A DNA stretch of 64,000 bases, from the NCBI RefSeq assembly GCF_000576425.1, contig NZ_KK070006.1, forward strand, positions 1 through 64,000, written 5' to 3'. Origin of the DNA: Brachybacterium phenoliresistens. Its GTDB lineage: Bacteria; Actinomycetota; Actinomycetes; Actinomycetales; Dermabacteraceae. The position numbers and the translations under genes were made by a program. Positions 8,247 to 17,113 of the stretch are shown in pieces. How positions within the stretch are numbered: the stretch's first letter is position 1; every line of letters starts with the position of its first letter. A model generated the notes under the pieces. That model made no database searches and was not told the DNA's origin. It was given only the letters and a program-made list of their open reading frames with translations.

Positions 8247-8747
8247 ATGAGCACTCCCGTGGGCAGCCCTGTGGACGGCGACGCGTACCGCCGGCTGAGC
8301 GATCTGGTCGCCGCCGGTCTCGCCGTGGTCACCACCCGCACCGGCCGCCACGACGTCGCCGCGACCGTCGACTCCTACCTCGACGTCTCCTACGACCCGC
8401 CGACGATGCTGGTGGCGCTGTACGCCGGCTCCCGCATCGGCGAGGCCGTCGAGGACGCCGAGCACTTCTGCCTCTCCGTCCTCGCCGAGGAGCAGCACCC
8501 GATCGCCGACCGCCTTGGCACCCCCGGCGCCCCCGTGCTGGGCATGCTCGAGGGCATCGCCGTGGATCGCACGGCCGATGGGGACGCGGTGATCCGCGGC
8601 GCGCTGGCGCATTTCGCCGTGCGCGTCGAGCACCGCTACGAGGCGGCGACGCATCTGCTGCACGTGGGACCGGTGGTCGAGATGGGCCAGGGCGAGGGCT
8701 GGCGCCCCGCCGTCCGGTTCGCCGGGCAGGCCCGCTCCCTGGTGTGA
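8247..8747 (+). CDS. flavin reductase-like domain protein
   Basis: The 166-residue protein matches the flavin reductase-like (FMN-binding split barrel) family: residues 20-60 carry VVTTRTGRHDVAATVDSYLD, SYDPPTMLVAL and a following short beta-rich core ending in GQARSLV. Such proteins reduce FMN with NAD(P)H, often for a partner monooxygenase, or bind flavin. No monooxygenase gene is adjacent, so the partner is unknown. The start at 8247 has GGAGG immediately upstream and a -10-like CATACT seven bases before the ATG, so leadered or leaderless initiation are both possible. It diverges from argS with 31 bp between start codons. Confidence 0.85.
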   Translation: MSTPVGSPVDGDAYRRLSDLVAAGLAVVTTRTGRHDVAATVDSYLDVSYDPPTMLVALYAGSRIGEAVEDAEHFCLSVLAEEQHPIADRLGTPGAPVLGMLEGIAVDRTADGDAVIRGALAHFAVRVEHRYEAATHLLHVGPVVEMGQGEGWRPAVRFAGQARSLV

Positions 8748-8848
8748 GCCGTCCCGTCCGGCGCGCCGCCCGGGGCAGGGAGGCCCGTCGCTCCTAGACT
8801 CGGCATGCATATGCGCACGCGGAGCACAGGAACGGAGGGGAGCCGGCG

Positions 8849-10582
8849 ATGGCGAAGGAGCGGCAGGGCGGGCAGGACGAACGGCGCGGAGGAGACTCCG
8901 ACTGGCTGTTCGCTCCGGCGGACCCGCACACCCTGCCCACGGATCGACTTCCGGGGCGCGAGGAGTTCGAGCGCTACGCCGCGCCGCTGGTGGCCCGGGA
9001 GACCGCCCCCGCCCTGCCGCGACCCGATGCCGAGCGCCGCGGCGCCGACGGCGAAGCGCCGCGCTCCCGCCCCGATGCCGCCGATGCGGCGCGCCGCCGC
9101 CCCGACGACGGCCGCGGCCGCGCCGGGGACACCGGCGCCCTGGAGACGGTTGCCGATCCGCAGGCCGCGGCGGCGAGCTACGCCCGCAGCGGCCGCACCC
9201 CCAACGCCGCCGACGAGGAGCAGCCGCGGCCCCTGGCCCTGCCGCCCCGCTTCGCCGACCTCGGCATGTTCGACGCCCTGCGGGACATCGTGGCGCTGGT
9301 CTGCCTCGTCTCCGCGCTGACGACGGTGTTCACCCTGGGCCGCTTCGCGGTGCTGGACGTGGCCGGCCGCTCCGCGGTGGGCCTCGCCCTCGCGGCGCTG
9401 ATCGCCGTGCACCTGCTGCGCTGGATCCCGCAGACCCCGCGCCTGCGGCTGATCCGCACCATCCGGGTGGCGGGGCTGGTCCCCGCGCTGCTGGTGGCCC
9501 TCGGGGCGATGGTCGCCGACCTGGTCACCTCCCTGCCCGTGCTGTTCGCCCCGCTGCCGGAGGGCCCGCCCGTCGGGATCGGCGTCGGCGTCTCGCTGCT
9601 GCTGGTCGGCGTGATCGTGGGCATCGAGCCCCGCGCCCACGAGGGCTACCTGCCGGCGGAGACGGCGCGCGGCCGGGCCCGGGGGCTGCTGCTGGGCATC
9701 GGCGGCGCCGCCGCGGCCGGGTTCGTCCTGGCCCTGGTGATGCTGGTGGGCCGGGTGTTCACGACCGGCTGGGCGTTCTCGCTGCTGGAGCTGGCCGACG
9801 CCCTCGTCTCCGCCCTGCTGCTGACCATCGTGATCGGCTCGGCGGTGCGGCGCGAACGCTCCTGGTTCGTGTTCTCCGCCGCCGCGGTGGCGGGGATGGT
9901 GCTGGGGGCGATCGCCGACAACACGCTGCGCCTCAGCTTCGCCGGGCCGGAGTCCGTGGCCACCGGCTTCGTGTACCTGCCGTTCCTGTTCTGCGCCTTC
10001 GCGGTGATGATCTCCCGCTCCTTCGTCCGCACGATGCCGATCTCGTTCCGGCGCGTGGACTGGATCGTCTACGCGGTGCGGGCCTTCGAGTTCAGCGCGA
10101 TCATGCACGTCGCCGCGGCCGTCTGGAACGTGCTGGCCGCGATCGCCGCGCTGGGCGGGCAGGGCATGGGCGGTCCGGTGCTGCATCTCATGGATGCCGT
10201 CATCGCCGCCTGCTTCGTGGTCGTGTCCGTCTTCGCGCGCCGCGCCCTGCTGGAGCGCCCCGCCGACCAGGCGCGGGCGAGCGCCGTGGTCGCCGCGATC
10301 GTGCTGGTGGTCGTCGGCTTCCTCGACGTCATCGTGAACTCGCTGGCATCGGGCGCCGGCGCGGGCCTGGCCAGCGGCGGCGTGGCGCTGGCCATCGGGA
10401 TCGCCGCCGCGCTCATGCTCACGGTGCCCGCCCCGGTGCGCGACGAGTTCGGCGCCCCGGACCTGGCCCGCATGTTCGAGGACTTCCGCCTGCGCGACAC
10501 CGGCCGCTACACGCTGCTCTCCCGTGTGCCGGACATCGCCGCCGAGCGCGCCCGCAAGAAGACCTTCCCCGCCGGGCGCTGA
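8849..10582 (+). CDS. polytopic membrane protein with long charged N-terminal tail
   Basis: The first ~130 residues of this 577-residue protein are Arg/Asp/Pro/Ala-rich and look disordered and cytoplasmic. From residue ~140 onward there are about ten to twelve hydrophobic segments, consistent with an integral membrane protein, ending in a cytoplasmic tail that contains FEDFRLRDTGRYTLLSRV. I do not recognise an enzymatic or transporter signature; similar actinobacterial proteins are annotated only as hypothetical membrane proteins. A ribosome-binding site GGAGGGG precedes the ATG, and a -10 box TAGACT lies about 50 bases upstream. It is followed after 16 bp by uracil permease and may be co-transcribed with it. 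Confidence 0.8.
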   Translation: MAKERQGGQDERRGGDSDWLFAPADPHTLPTDRLPGREEFERYAAPLVARETAPALPRPDAERRGADGEAPRSRPDAADAARRRPDDGRGRAGDTGALETVADPQAAAASYARSGRTPNAADEEQPRPLALPPRFADLGMFDALRDIVALVCLVSALTTVFTLGRFAVLDVAGRSAVGLALAALIAVHLLRWIPQTPRLRLIRTIRVAGLVPALLVALGAMVADLVTSLPVLFAPLPEGPPVGIGVGVSLLLVGVIVGIEPRAHEGYLPAETARGRARGLLLGIGGAAAAGFVLALVMLVGRVFTTGWAFSLLELADALVSALLLTIVIGSAVRRERSWFVFSAAAVAGMVLGAIADNTLRLSFAGPESVATGFVYLPFLFCAFAVMISRSFVRTMPISFRRVDWIVYAVRAFEFSAIMHVAAAVWNVLAAIAALGGQGMGGPVLHLMDAVIAACFVVVSVFARRALLERPADQARASAVVAAIVLVVVGFLDVIVNSLASGAGAGLASGGVALAIGIAAALMLTVPAPVRDEFGAPDLARMFEDFRLRDTGRYTLLSRVPDIAAERARKKTFPAGR

Positions 10583-10598
10583 CCCCCCTGGGAGAGAC

Positions 10599-11882
10599 AT
10601 GTTCCGCTGGAGCCTGCACGGAGACGGACGCACCGTCGCCGCCGATGCGATCGTCGCCCCGGGCGAGCGCCTGACCTGGCCGCGCACCATCGGCATCGGT
10701 GCGCAGCACGTGATCGCCATGTTCGGCGCCACCTTCCTGGTGCCGCTGCTGACCGGCTTCCCGACCTCGACCACGCTGCTGTTCAGCGGCATCGGCACGC
10801 TGCTGTTCCTGGTGATCACCCGCAACCGGGTCCCCAGCTACCTGGGCTCCTCCTTCGCGTTCATCGCCCCCATCACCGCCGCCACCCAGGCCGACTCGAT
10901 GGGCGCCGCGCTCGGCGGAGTGCTGGTGACCGGCCTGCTGCTGGCGGCGCTGGGCCTGCTGGTGCAGAAGGTCGGGACCGGGTGGATCGGCCGACTGATG
11001 CCGCCGGTGGTGATGGGGTCGATCGTCGCGCTCATCGGCCTGAACCTCGTGCCGACGACCTACCAGAACAACTTCTCGAAGGCGCCGGTCACCGCGACCC
11101 TCACCCTCATCGCGATCATCGCCTGCACGGCCCTGTTCCGGGGCATGCTGGGCCGCATCAGCGTGCTCGTCGGCGTGGTCGTCGGGTACCTCATCGCGGT
11201 CGCGCGCGGAGAGGTGAGCTTCCAGAAGGTGGCCGACGCCCCGTGGATCGGCCTGCCCGAGTTCCATGCGCCCAGCTTCGACATCGGCCTGATCCCGATC
11301 TTCCTGCCCGTGATCGTCGTGCTGCTGGCCGAGAACGTCGGCCACGTGACCAGCGTCGGCACCATGACCGGGAAGAACCTCGACCACATGATCGGCCGCA
11401 CGCTCACGGCCGACGGCCTGGCCACGGCGCTCTCGGCGACCTTCGGCGGCTCGCCGACGACGACCTACGGCGAGAACATCGGCGTCATGAGCGCCACCCG
11501 CGTCTACTCGACCGCCGCCTACTGGGTGGCCGGCATCGTCGCCATCGGCCTGGCGATGTCCCCGAAGATCGGCGAGCTCATCAACACCATCCCGCCGGGC
11601 GTGCTCGGCGGGGTGACCTTCGTGCTGTACGGGCTGATCGCGATCGTCGGCTTCCGCATGTGGGTCGACGGCGGGGTCGACTTCTCCCGCCCCAAGAACC
11701 AGCTCACCGCCGGCGTCGCGCTGGTCATCGCCATCGCGGATCTGCACTGGCAGCTGGGCGGCTTCTCCTTCACGGGCATCGCGCTGGGCACCGTGGCGGC
11801 GCTCGCGATCTACCACGGCATGTCGCAGGTGGGTCGCCTGACCGGCACCGATGCGCGGCCCAGCCCGCTGCAGGGCGCATGA
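10599..11882 (+). CDS. uraA: NCS2 family uracil permease
   Basis: A 427-residue member of the nucleobase:cation symporter-2 family with ~14 predicted membrane segments. Diagnostic motifs are LAENVGHVTS (the conserved acidic substrate/proton site region) and the downstream SPTTTYGENIGV, which is close to the uracil-permease consensus rather than that of xanthine/urate carriers. It should import uracil with protons. The ATG at 10599 follows GGGAGAG by about six bases. Its stop overlaps the next start (ATGA), so the acetyltransferase is translationally coupled. No pyrR or other pyrimidine gene is adjacent. Confidence 0.93.
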   Translation: MFRWSLHGDGRTVAADAIVAPGERLTWPRTIGIGAQHVIAMFGATFLVPLLTGFPTSTTLLFSGIGTLLFLVITRNRVPSYLGSSFAFIAPITAATQADSMGAALGGVLVTGLLLAALGLLVQKVGTGWIGRLMPPVVMGSIVALIGLNLVPTTYQNNFSKAPVTATLTLIAIIACTALFRGMLGRISVLVGVVVGYLIAVARGEVSFQKVADAPWIGLPEFHAPSFDIGLIPIFLPVIVVLLAENVGHVTSVGTMTGKNLDHMIGRTLTADGLATALSATFGGSPTTTYGENIGVMSATRVYSTAAYWVAGIVAIGLAMSPKIGELINTIPPGVLGGVTFVLYGLIAIVGFRMWVDGGVDFSRPKNQLTAGVALVIAIADLHWQLGGFSFTGIALGTVAALAIYHGMSQVGRLTGTDARPSPLQGA

Positions 11883-12367
11883 GCGCGGCAGAGGTCGCCC
11901 CCGCGGGGCCCGAGCAGCACGGCACCTGGCGCGCGCTGCGCCTGCGAGCCCTGCAGACCGATCCCGAGGCCTTCGGCTCGACCTACGCGCAGGTACTGGC
12001 GCGGGACGGGGAGGAGTACTGGCGCGGCGTCCTCGCCTCCCCGGGCCGATGCTTCCTGGCAAGGATCGACGGCGCCGCGATCGGCATGGCGCGGATCCTC
12101 CCGGGAGATGCCGAGGACGCTCCCGCCGAGATCATCTCCGTCTGGGTGGACCCGCAGGCCCGCGGAGCCGGCGCCGGGCGGGCCCTGATCGACGCCTGCA
12201 TCGGCTGGGCGCGCGTGCACCGGGCGGGGACCGCCGTGCGGCTGCACGTGGTCGAGACGAACACCGCGGCCCGGCGGCTGTACGAGGGCTGCGGCTTCAC
12301 GGTCGTGGGGCGCGAGGGGCACGAGCTCGTGCTCGAGCTGGGACCGCCCCCGCCGTCCGAGGTCTGA
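11879..12367 (+). CDS. GNAT family N-acetyltransferase
   Basis: A 162-residue GCN5-related acetyltransferase. The acetyl-CoA pyrophosphate-binding loop appears as VDPQARGAGAGRALI (R-x-x-G-x-G/A pattern) near residues 85-100, followed by VVETNTAARRLYEGCGF, the typical motif B region. It transfers acetyl from acetyl-CoA to an unidentified amine. It begins within the stop codon of the uracil permease (ATGA overlap), so the two are in one operon, though a functional link is not obvious. Confidence 0.9.
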   Translation: MSAAEVAPAGPEQHGTWRALRLRALQTDPEAFGSTYAQVLARDGEEYWRGVLASPGRCFLARIDGAAIGMARILPGDAEDAPAEIISVWVDPQARGAGAGRALIDACIGWARVHRAGTAVRLHVVETNTAARRLYEGCGFTVVGREGHELVLELGPPPPSEV

Positions 12368-12467
12368 GGCCTGCGGCCCGAGGCCCGAGGAGCGTGCCCG
12401 GGTGCCCGTCCGCGCGGAGCACCGCGCCCTCCGTCCCATAACGCGCGCACCCGGTTCCGTTATTCGG

Positions 12468-12486
12468 TGAGGCGAGGCTAAGCTCG
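12468..12486 (+). promoter_or_regulatory. candidate IdeR/DmdR-type iron box overlapping the promoter
   Basis: TGAGGCGAGGCTAAGCTCG matches the 19-bp IdeR/DtxR consensus TTAGGTTAGGCTAACCTAA at 13 positions, including the central AGGCTAA. It overlaps the -10 box TAAGCT (12479-12484), which lies six bases before the GTG of the first importer gene. Binding of iron-loaded repressor here would block transcription, fitting an iron-siderophore importer downstream. Confidence 0.65.
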
Positions 12487-12490
12487 CCCC

Positions 12491-13378
12491 GTGACGACAT
12501 CACTGATCGGCGAGGACCTGGACCTGCGCTACGGGCGAGCCCCCGTGGTGCACGGCGTCTCGCTGTCCCTGCGTCCGGGCGCCGTGACCGCCCTGCTGGG
12601 CCCCAACGGCAGCGGGAAGTCCACGGTGCTGCGGACCCTCGCGCGCCTGCACCCGCTGACCGGCGGCGAGGTGCGGATGGAGGGCGAGGAGGGGCAGCGC
12701 AGCACCGCGCTGCTGAGCGCCAAGGAGCTCGCCACCGCGCTGACCCTGTTCTCCCAGTCGCGCACCTGCCCGCAGGGCCTGTCGGTGCGGGAGGTCGTGG
12801 CCTTCGGCCGCCACCCGCACCGTCGCCGCTTCGCAGGCCTCGGAGACGCCGACCGCGCCGCCATCGACCGCGCGATGGAGCTGACGGGGATATCCGGCTT
12901 CGCCGCTCGCGGGGTGTCCGAGCTGTCCGGCGGCGAGATGCAGCGCGTGTGGCTCGCCTCGTGCCTCGCCCAGGACACCGGGATCGTGCTGCTGGACGAG
13001 CCCACCAACCACCTGGACCTGCGCTACCAGATCGAGACCCTCGACCTCGTGCGCGGCCTCGCCGAGGACCACGGCACGGCCATCGGCATCGTCCTGCACG
13101 ACCTGGACCATGCCGCGCGGATCGCCGATCAGGTGGTTCTGCTGCGCGCCGGCCGCGTGCACGCCGCCGGGTCGGTCCACGAGGTGCTCACCTCGCAGCA
13201 CCTCAGCGAGGTGTACGAGCTGCCCATCGACGTCGTGCAGGACCCTGTCAGCGGGCGCCTGCGCATCGAGGCGATGGGGCGCCGCACGACCCGCACGGCT
13301 CCGCCCGCCGAATCCGTCGCAGCCCTCGCGACCTCCGCGGCTCCGGCCGCGACCCCCGCGGCATCCGCCGCACGCTGA
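12491..13378 (+). CDS. iron-siderophore ABC transporter, ATP-binding protein
   Basis: A 295-residue FecE/FepC-type ATPase: Walker A GPNGSGKST near residue 38, a Q-loop in LFSQSRTCPQGLSVREVV, ABC signature ELSGGEMQRVW, Walker B IVLLDEPTNHLDL and the H-loop HDLDHAARIAD. It powers uptake of ferric siderophore through the fused permease encoded two genes downstream. The last ~30 residues are an Ala/Pro-rich tail. The GTG start is leaderless (TAAGCT six bases upstream) and lies directly behind a candidate iron box, so iron repression is likely. Gene order ATPase, binding protein, permease is compact and unidirectional. Confidence 0.95.
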   Translation: MTTSLIGEDLDLRYGRAPVVHGVSLSLRPGAVTALLGPNGSGKSTVLRTLARLHPLTGGEVRMEGEEGQRSTALLSAKELATALTLFSQSRTCPQGLSVREVVAFGRHPHRRRFAGLGDADRAAIDRAMELTGISGFAARGVSELSGGEMQRVWLASCLAQDTGIVLLDEPTNHLDLRYQIETLDLVRGLAEDHGTAIGIVLHDLDHAARIADQVVLLRAGRVHAAGSVHEVLTSQHLSEVYELPIDVVQDPVSGRLRIEAMGRRTTRTAPPAESVAALATSAAPAATPAASAAR

Positions 13379-13411
13379 CCTCCCCACATCCCTGACCAGG
13401 AGAAACCCCCG

Positions 13412-14452
13412 ATGACCCGAACGTCCCGGCGCGCCCTCGCGGCGCTGCTCTCCCTCGCGGCGACCGCCGCCCTCGCCGCCTGCGGCACCACCGAGGTCCC
13501 CTCCGCGACGCAGGCGCCCTCCGCGGCCGATGCGATCAGCGCGGACTGCGCCGAGGACACCACCGCCACCTCGACCGACCCGGTGACCCTCACCGATCAC
13601 GTGGGCCGCACGGTGGCCCTCGACGAGCCGGCCGAGCGCGTGGCCGTCCTCGAATGGCAGCAGACCGAGGACCTCCTGACCCTGTGCATGGCCCCCGTCG
13701 CCGTCGCGGACGTCGAGGGCTACAGCACCTGGGTGACCGCCGAGACGCTGCCCGAGGGCACGACCGACGTCGGAACCCGCCAGGAGCCGAACATCGACGC
13801 GATCTCCGCCGCGGACCCCGACCTCATCATCGTCGAGGTCAACAGCGCCGACGACGAGATCATCGGCCAGCTCGAGGCGACCGGCATCCCCGTGCTCGCG
13901 ACCCTCGGCGCCGACGGCACGGACCCCATCGGCCACATGAAGGATCTGTTCCGCCTCATCGGCGAGGCCACCGGCCGCGGCGAGCGGGCCGAGGCCGTCC
14001 TCGCCGAGTTCGACGCGCACGTCGAGGAGTCCAAGGCCGAGGTCGCCGGCGCGGACCTGCCCACCACCGACTTCCTCTACTTCGACGGCTGGGTCGAGGG
14101 CGGCACCGTGTCGATCCGTCCCTTCGGCTCGGGAGCCCTGTTCACCGCGCTCGGCGAGGAGCTGGGCCTGACCCCCGCATGGACCGAGGAGGTCGACCCG
14201 ATGTACGGGCTCGGGCAGACCGATATCGAGGGCCTGACCACCGTGGGCGACGCGAACCTCTTCTACACCGCCACCGAGGACCCGGCCGGCGACTACGTCC
14301 CCGAGCTCGAGAAGAACGCCCTGTGGACGAACCTGCCCGCGGTGAAGGACGGCCGCGCGCACGCCTTCCCCTCGGGCATCTGGACGTTCGGCGGGCCCCG
14401 CTCCTCGGAGCAGGCCATCGACGCCTACACCGAGATCCTCACCGGCTCGTGA
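13412..14452 (+). CDS. iron-siderophore ABC transporter substrate-binding lipoprotein
   Basis: A 346-residue periplasmic-binding-protein-like lipoprotein. The signal peptide ends in the lipobox LAAC (Cys near residue 23), so the mature protein is lipid-anchored outside the membrane. The Peripla_BP_2 (FecB/FhuD-like) domain starts with VTLTDHVGRTVALDEPAERV, and has the typical DPDLIIVEVN and GERAEAVLAEFDAHV helix. It captures a ferric siderophore or heme-like chelate for the permease. It follows the ATPase by 33 bp with AGGAG upstream of ATG, and its stop overlaps the GTG of the permease. Confidence 0.95.
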   Translation: MTRTSRRALAALLSLAATAALAACGTTEVPSATQAPSAADAISADCAEDTTATSTDPVTLTDHVGRTVALDEPAERVAVLEWQQTEDLLTLCMAPVAVADVEGYSTWVTAETLPEGTTDVGTRQEPNIDAISAADPDLIIVEVNSADDEIIGQLEATGIPVLATLGADGTDPIGHMKDLFRLIGEATGRGERAEAVLAEFDAHVEESKAEVAGADLPTTDFLYFDGWVEGGTVSIRPFGSGALFTALGEELGLTPAWTEEVDPMYGLGQTDIEGLTTVGDANLFYTATEDPAGDYVPELEKNALWTNLPAVKDGRAHAFPSGIWTFGGPRSSEQAIDAYTEILTGS

Positions 14453-16524
14453 CCGCGGCGGTCTCCGCCGAGCGCCCCGGTCCGCGCAGCACCCTCGCCG
14501 GCCTCGCGGCCCTCGGGGTGCTCGCGGTCGGGGTGCTGCTGGTCGGCGCCTGGCATCTCACCCAGGGCACCTCGGGCATCGGCCTGCGCGACCTGCTGGC
14601 CCACCTGGCAGGCGCCCCGGCGCGGGCGGGGGCCGCCGGCGTGGGTGACGTCCTCACGGCCTCCCGGCTGCCGCGCCTGCTCGCGGGGATGGCCGTGGGC
14701 CTCGCCCTGGGATGCGCCGGGGCGCTGCTGCAGTCCGTCTCCCGCAACGCCCTCGCCTCCCCGGACACCCTCGCGGTGACCGGCGGCTCCTTCTTCGCCC
14801 TCAGCGCCGTCGCGGCCTTCGGGATCGCGGTGCCGCTGTGGGCCTCCGGGGCGGTCGCCTTCCTCGGCGGGCTGCTCGCCGCGGGGCTGGTGCTGGCCCT
14901 CGCCGGCGGCGCCGGCTCCTCGACGACCCGGCTGATCCTGGCCGGATCGGCGGTGGCGATGGCCCTGCAGTCCGGCACCTCGATGCTGCTGATCCTCTTC
15001 GAGGCGGAGACGACCGGCCTGTACTCCTGGGGCAGCGGCTCCCTCGCCCAGCTGAACCTCACCGCTTCGCTGCGCGCCATGCCGGTGATCGGCCTCGTCG
15101 TGATCGGGGCGCTGCTGCTGTCGCGCCGGCTGGACGTGCTGGGCCTGGGCGATGACGCGGCCGCGAGCCTGGGCGTGCCCGTGCGCTCGACCCGGGTCGT
15201 CGCGGTGTTCGCCGCCGTGCTGCTGTCCAGCACCGCCGTCACGGTCGCGGGGCCGATCGCCTTCGTGGGCCTGGGCGCGCCGGTGCTGGCCCGCCTGCTG
15301 GGCGCCGTCGTGCCCGCCCTGCACCGCCACCTGCTGCTGGTCCCGGCCTCGGGGCTGATCGGCGCGCTGGTCGTGCTCCTGGCCGATGCCTCCGTGCGGG
15401 CGCTCCTCGGGGCGCAGAACGCCGCCTCGGTGCCGACCGGCGTGCCCACGGCCATGCTCGGCGCCCTGGTGATCGTGCTGCTGGCCCGGTCCCTGCCCGA
15501 TTCGGGCCCGGCCCGGCAGCCCCCGCAGGCGCGCACCGCCCTGCGCAGCCTGGCCCGGTTCCTGATCGTCCTGGCGGCGTGCGTCCTCGCCGTCGCGGTG
15601 GTGGCCCTGCTGGGACTGCTCGCCGGGACCTTCTGGCTGCGCACCGGCGACATCGACCTGTGGCTGCAGGGCGACGCCCCGGATCTCATCGCCCGGTCCC
15701 TCGCGGAGCGGACGCCGCGGATGGGTGCGGCCGTCCTCGCCGGCGCCGCTCTCGCCCTGGCGGGCGCCGTCGTCCAGTCCACCGTCCGCAACCCTCTGGC
15801 CGAGCCCGGCCTGCTGGGCATCACCGCCGGCTCCGGGCTGGGCGCGGTGCTCGTGGTGACCCTGCTGGGCGGCGGGCGGACCCCGATGATCGTCCTCGCC
15901 GTCCTCGCCGGACTCGCGACCTTCCTCGTCATCGGCCTGCTGGCCTGGCGCGGCGGGCTCGCCCCGGAGCGGTTCGTGCTGGTCGGCATCGGCATGGGGT
16001 ACGGCCTCAGCGCGCTGACCACCTTCCTGCTCCTGCAGGCGAACCCGTGGGACACCCCGAAGATCCTCACCTGGCTCTCCGGCACCACCTACGGCCGCAC
16101 CTCCACGGACCTGTGGCCCGTCGGGATCGCCCTGCTGGTCATCGTGCCGCTGATGCTGGCGCTGCACCGCGAGCTGGACCTGCTGGCGATCGACGAGGAC
16201 TCCCCGCGGATCCTCGGGGTGCGCCTCGAGCGCACCCGCATCCTCGTGCTGGGCCTGGCCGCCGTGCTGGCCGCGATCAGCGTGGTCGCCGTCGGCGCCG
16301 TCGGGTTCGTCGGCCTGGTCGCCCCGCATCTCGCCCGTGCCCTCGTCGGCGGCCGCCACCTGCGCACCATCCCGGTGGCGATGCTGCTGGGCGGCGCGCT
16401 GGTGGGGCTCGCCGATGCGCTGGGCCGCAGCCTGATCGCCCCCGCGCAGATCCCCGCGGGCCTCATGGTCGCGCTGATCGGCGCCCCGTACTTCGTATGG
16501 CTGCTGTGGCGCTCCCGCGCCTGA
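14449..16524 (+). CDS. fused FecCD-type siderophore permease (two permease domains)
   Basis: A 691-residue permease in which two FecCD domains are joined head to tail, like FhuB. The first runs to about residue 350 (ASRLPRLLAGMAVGLALGCAGALLQ; FVGLGAPVLARLLG); the second begins near 380 (TPRMGAAVLAGAALALAGAVVQ; FVGLVAPHLARALVG). Each carries the cytoplasmic gly-rich loop that contacts the ATPase. Total of about 18-20 membrane segments. A single fused chain replaces the usual heterodimer, so one gene completes the importer with the ATPase and lipoprotein upstream. Start GTG overlaps the lipoprotein stop (GTGA), indicating translational coupling. Confidence 0.95.
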   Translation: MTAAVSAERPGPRSTLAGLAALGVLAVGVLLVGAWHLTQGTSGIGLRDLLAHLAGAPARAGAAGVGDVLTASRLPRLLAGMAVGLALGCAGALLQSVSRNALASPDTLAVTGGSFFALSAVAAFGIAVPLWASGAVAFLGGLLAAGLVLALAGGAGSSTTRLILAGSAVAMALQSGTSMLLILFEAETTGLYSWGSGSLAQLNLTASLRAMPVIGLVVIGALLLSRRLDVLGLGDDAAASLGVPVRSTRVVAVFAAVLLSSTAVTVAGPIAFVGLGAPVLARLLGAVVPALHRHLLLVPASGLIGALVVLLADASVRALLGAQNAASVPTGVPTAMLGALVIVLLARSLPDSGPARQPPQARTALRSLARFLIVLAACVLAVAVVALLGLLAGTFWLRTGDIDLWLQGDAPDLIARSLAERTPRMGAAVLAGAALALAGAVVQSTVRNPLAEPGLLGITAGSGLGAVLVVTLLGGGRTPMIVLAVLAGLATFLVIGLLAWRGGLAPERFVLVGIGMGYGLSALTTFLLLQANPWDTPKILTWLSGTTYGRTSTDLWPVGIALLVIVPLMLALHRELDLLAIDEDSPRILGVRLERTRILVLGLAAVLAAISVVAVGAVGFVGLVAPHLARALVGGRHLRTIPVAMLLGGALVGLADALGRSLIAPAQIPAGLMVALIGAPYFVWLLWRSRA

Positions 16525-16549
16525 ACGGCTGATCTGCCAGGATCGGGGC

Positions 16550-17113
16550 ATGACATCTGCTCCGCTCGTGATCATCCGCGGCAACTCCGCCTCGGGCAAG
16601 TCGACCGTCGCCCGCCGGGTCCAGCGGGAGCAGCCGCGCGATGCCGTCGCGGTGATCGGCCAGGACCACGTGCGCCGCGAGATGCTCTGGGCGCACGAGG
16701 CCCCGGACTCCCACACCCCGGGCCTCATCGCGACGATGGCGCGCTACTGCCTGGGCGTCGGGCGGATCACCGTGGTCGAGGGGATCTTCGGCCGCGAGTG
16801 GTACGGCGACATGTTCTCCGGGCTGCTGCGCGAGCACTCCGGGCCGTCGCTGGTCTACTACCTCGATGTGAGCCTCGCGGAGACCCAGCGCCGCCACGCC
16901 GGCAAGCCGATCGCCGACCTGGTCACCGACGCCGAGCTCGCCTCCTGGTATCGCGTCCACGACGTGCTCGGGGCGCCGGGAGAGGTGGTCTTCGGCGAGG
17001 ACATGTCCGAGGACGCCATGGTCGCCCGCATCCTCGCGGACCTCGCCCGGCTCCGGGCCGGGGCCGAGGGCGGCGGTCAGCGCACCGGGAGCGGCGCGGT
17101 GACCAGGGAGTAG
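16550..17113 (+). CDS. P-loop kinase / AAA family ATPase (187 aa)
   Basis: A small cytoplasmic P-loop protein with Walker A GNSASGKST near residues 11-19, a QDHVRRE segment, and YYLDVSLAETQRRHAGK as a lid-like region with Arg residues. This pattern resembles zeta-toxin/chloramphenicol phosphotransferase-like kinases that phosphorylate small molecules. No antitoxin gene accompanies it, so a toxin role is not supported. The ATG is preceded at six bases by the -10-like CAGGAT (16538-16543), suggesting a leaderless transcript. Its 3' end overlaps the 3' end of the convergent cyclodeaminase gene by 37 bp. Confidence 0.8.
   Translation: MTSAPLVIIRGNSASGKSTVARRVQREQPRDAVAVIGQDHVRREMLWAHEAPDSHTPGLIATMARYCLGVGRITVVEGIFGREWYGDMFSGLLREHSGPSLVYYLDVSLAETQRRHAGKPIADLVTDAELASWYRVHDVLGAPGEVVFGEDMSEDAMVARILADLARLRAGAEGGGQRTGSGAVTRE

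Noticed and set aside
6182..8797. A long plus-strand open frame across argS and the flavin reductase gene
   Set aside because: It covers two recognisable genes in the wrong frame or strand and starts inside a low-complexity repeat.
16550..17113. Zeta-toxin of a toxin-antitoxin pair
   Set aside because: Only a P-loop and lid-like region are similar; there is no small antitoxin gene up- or downstream.
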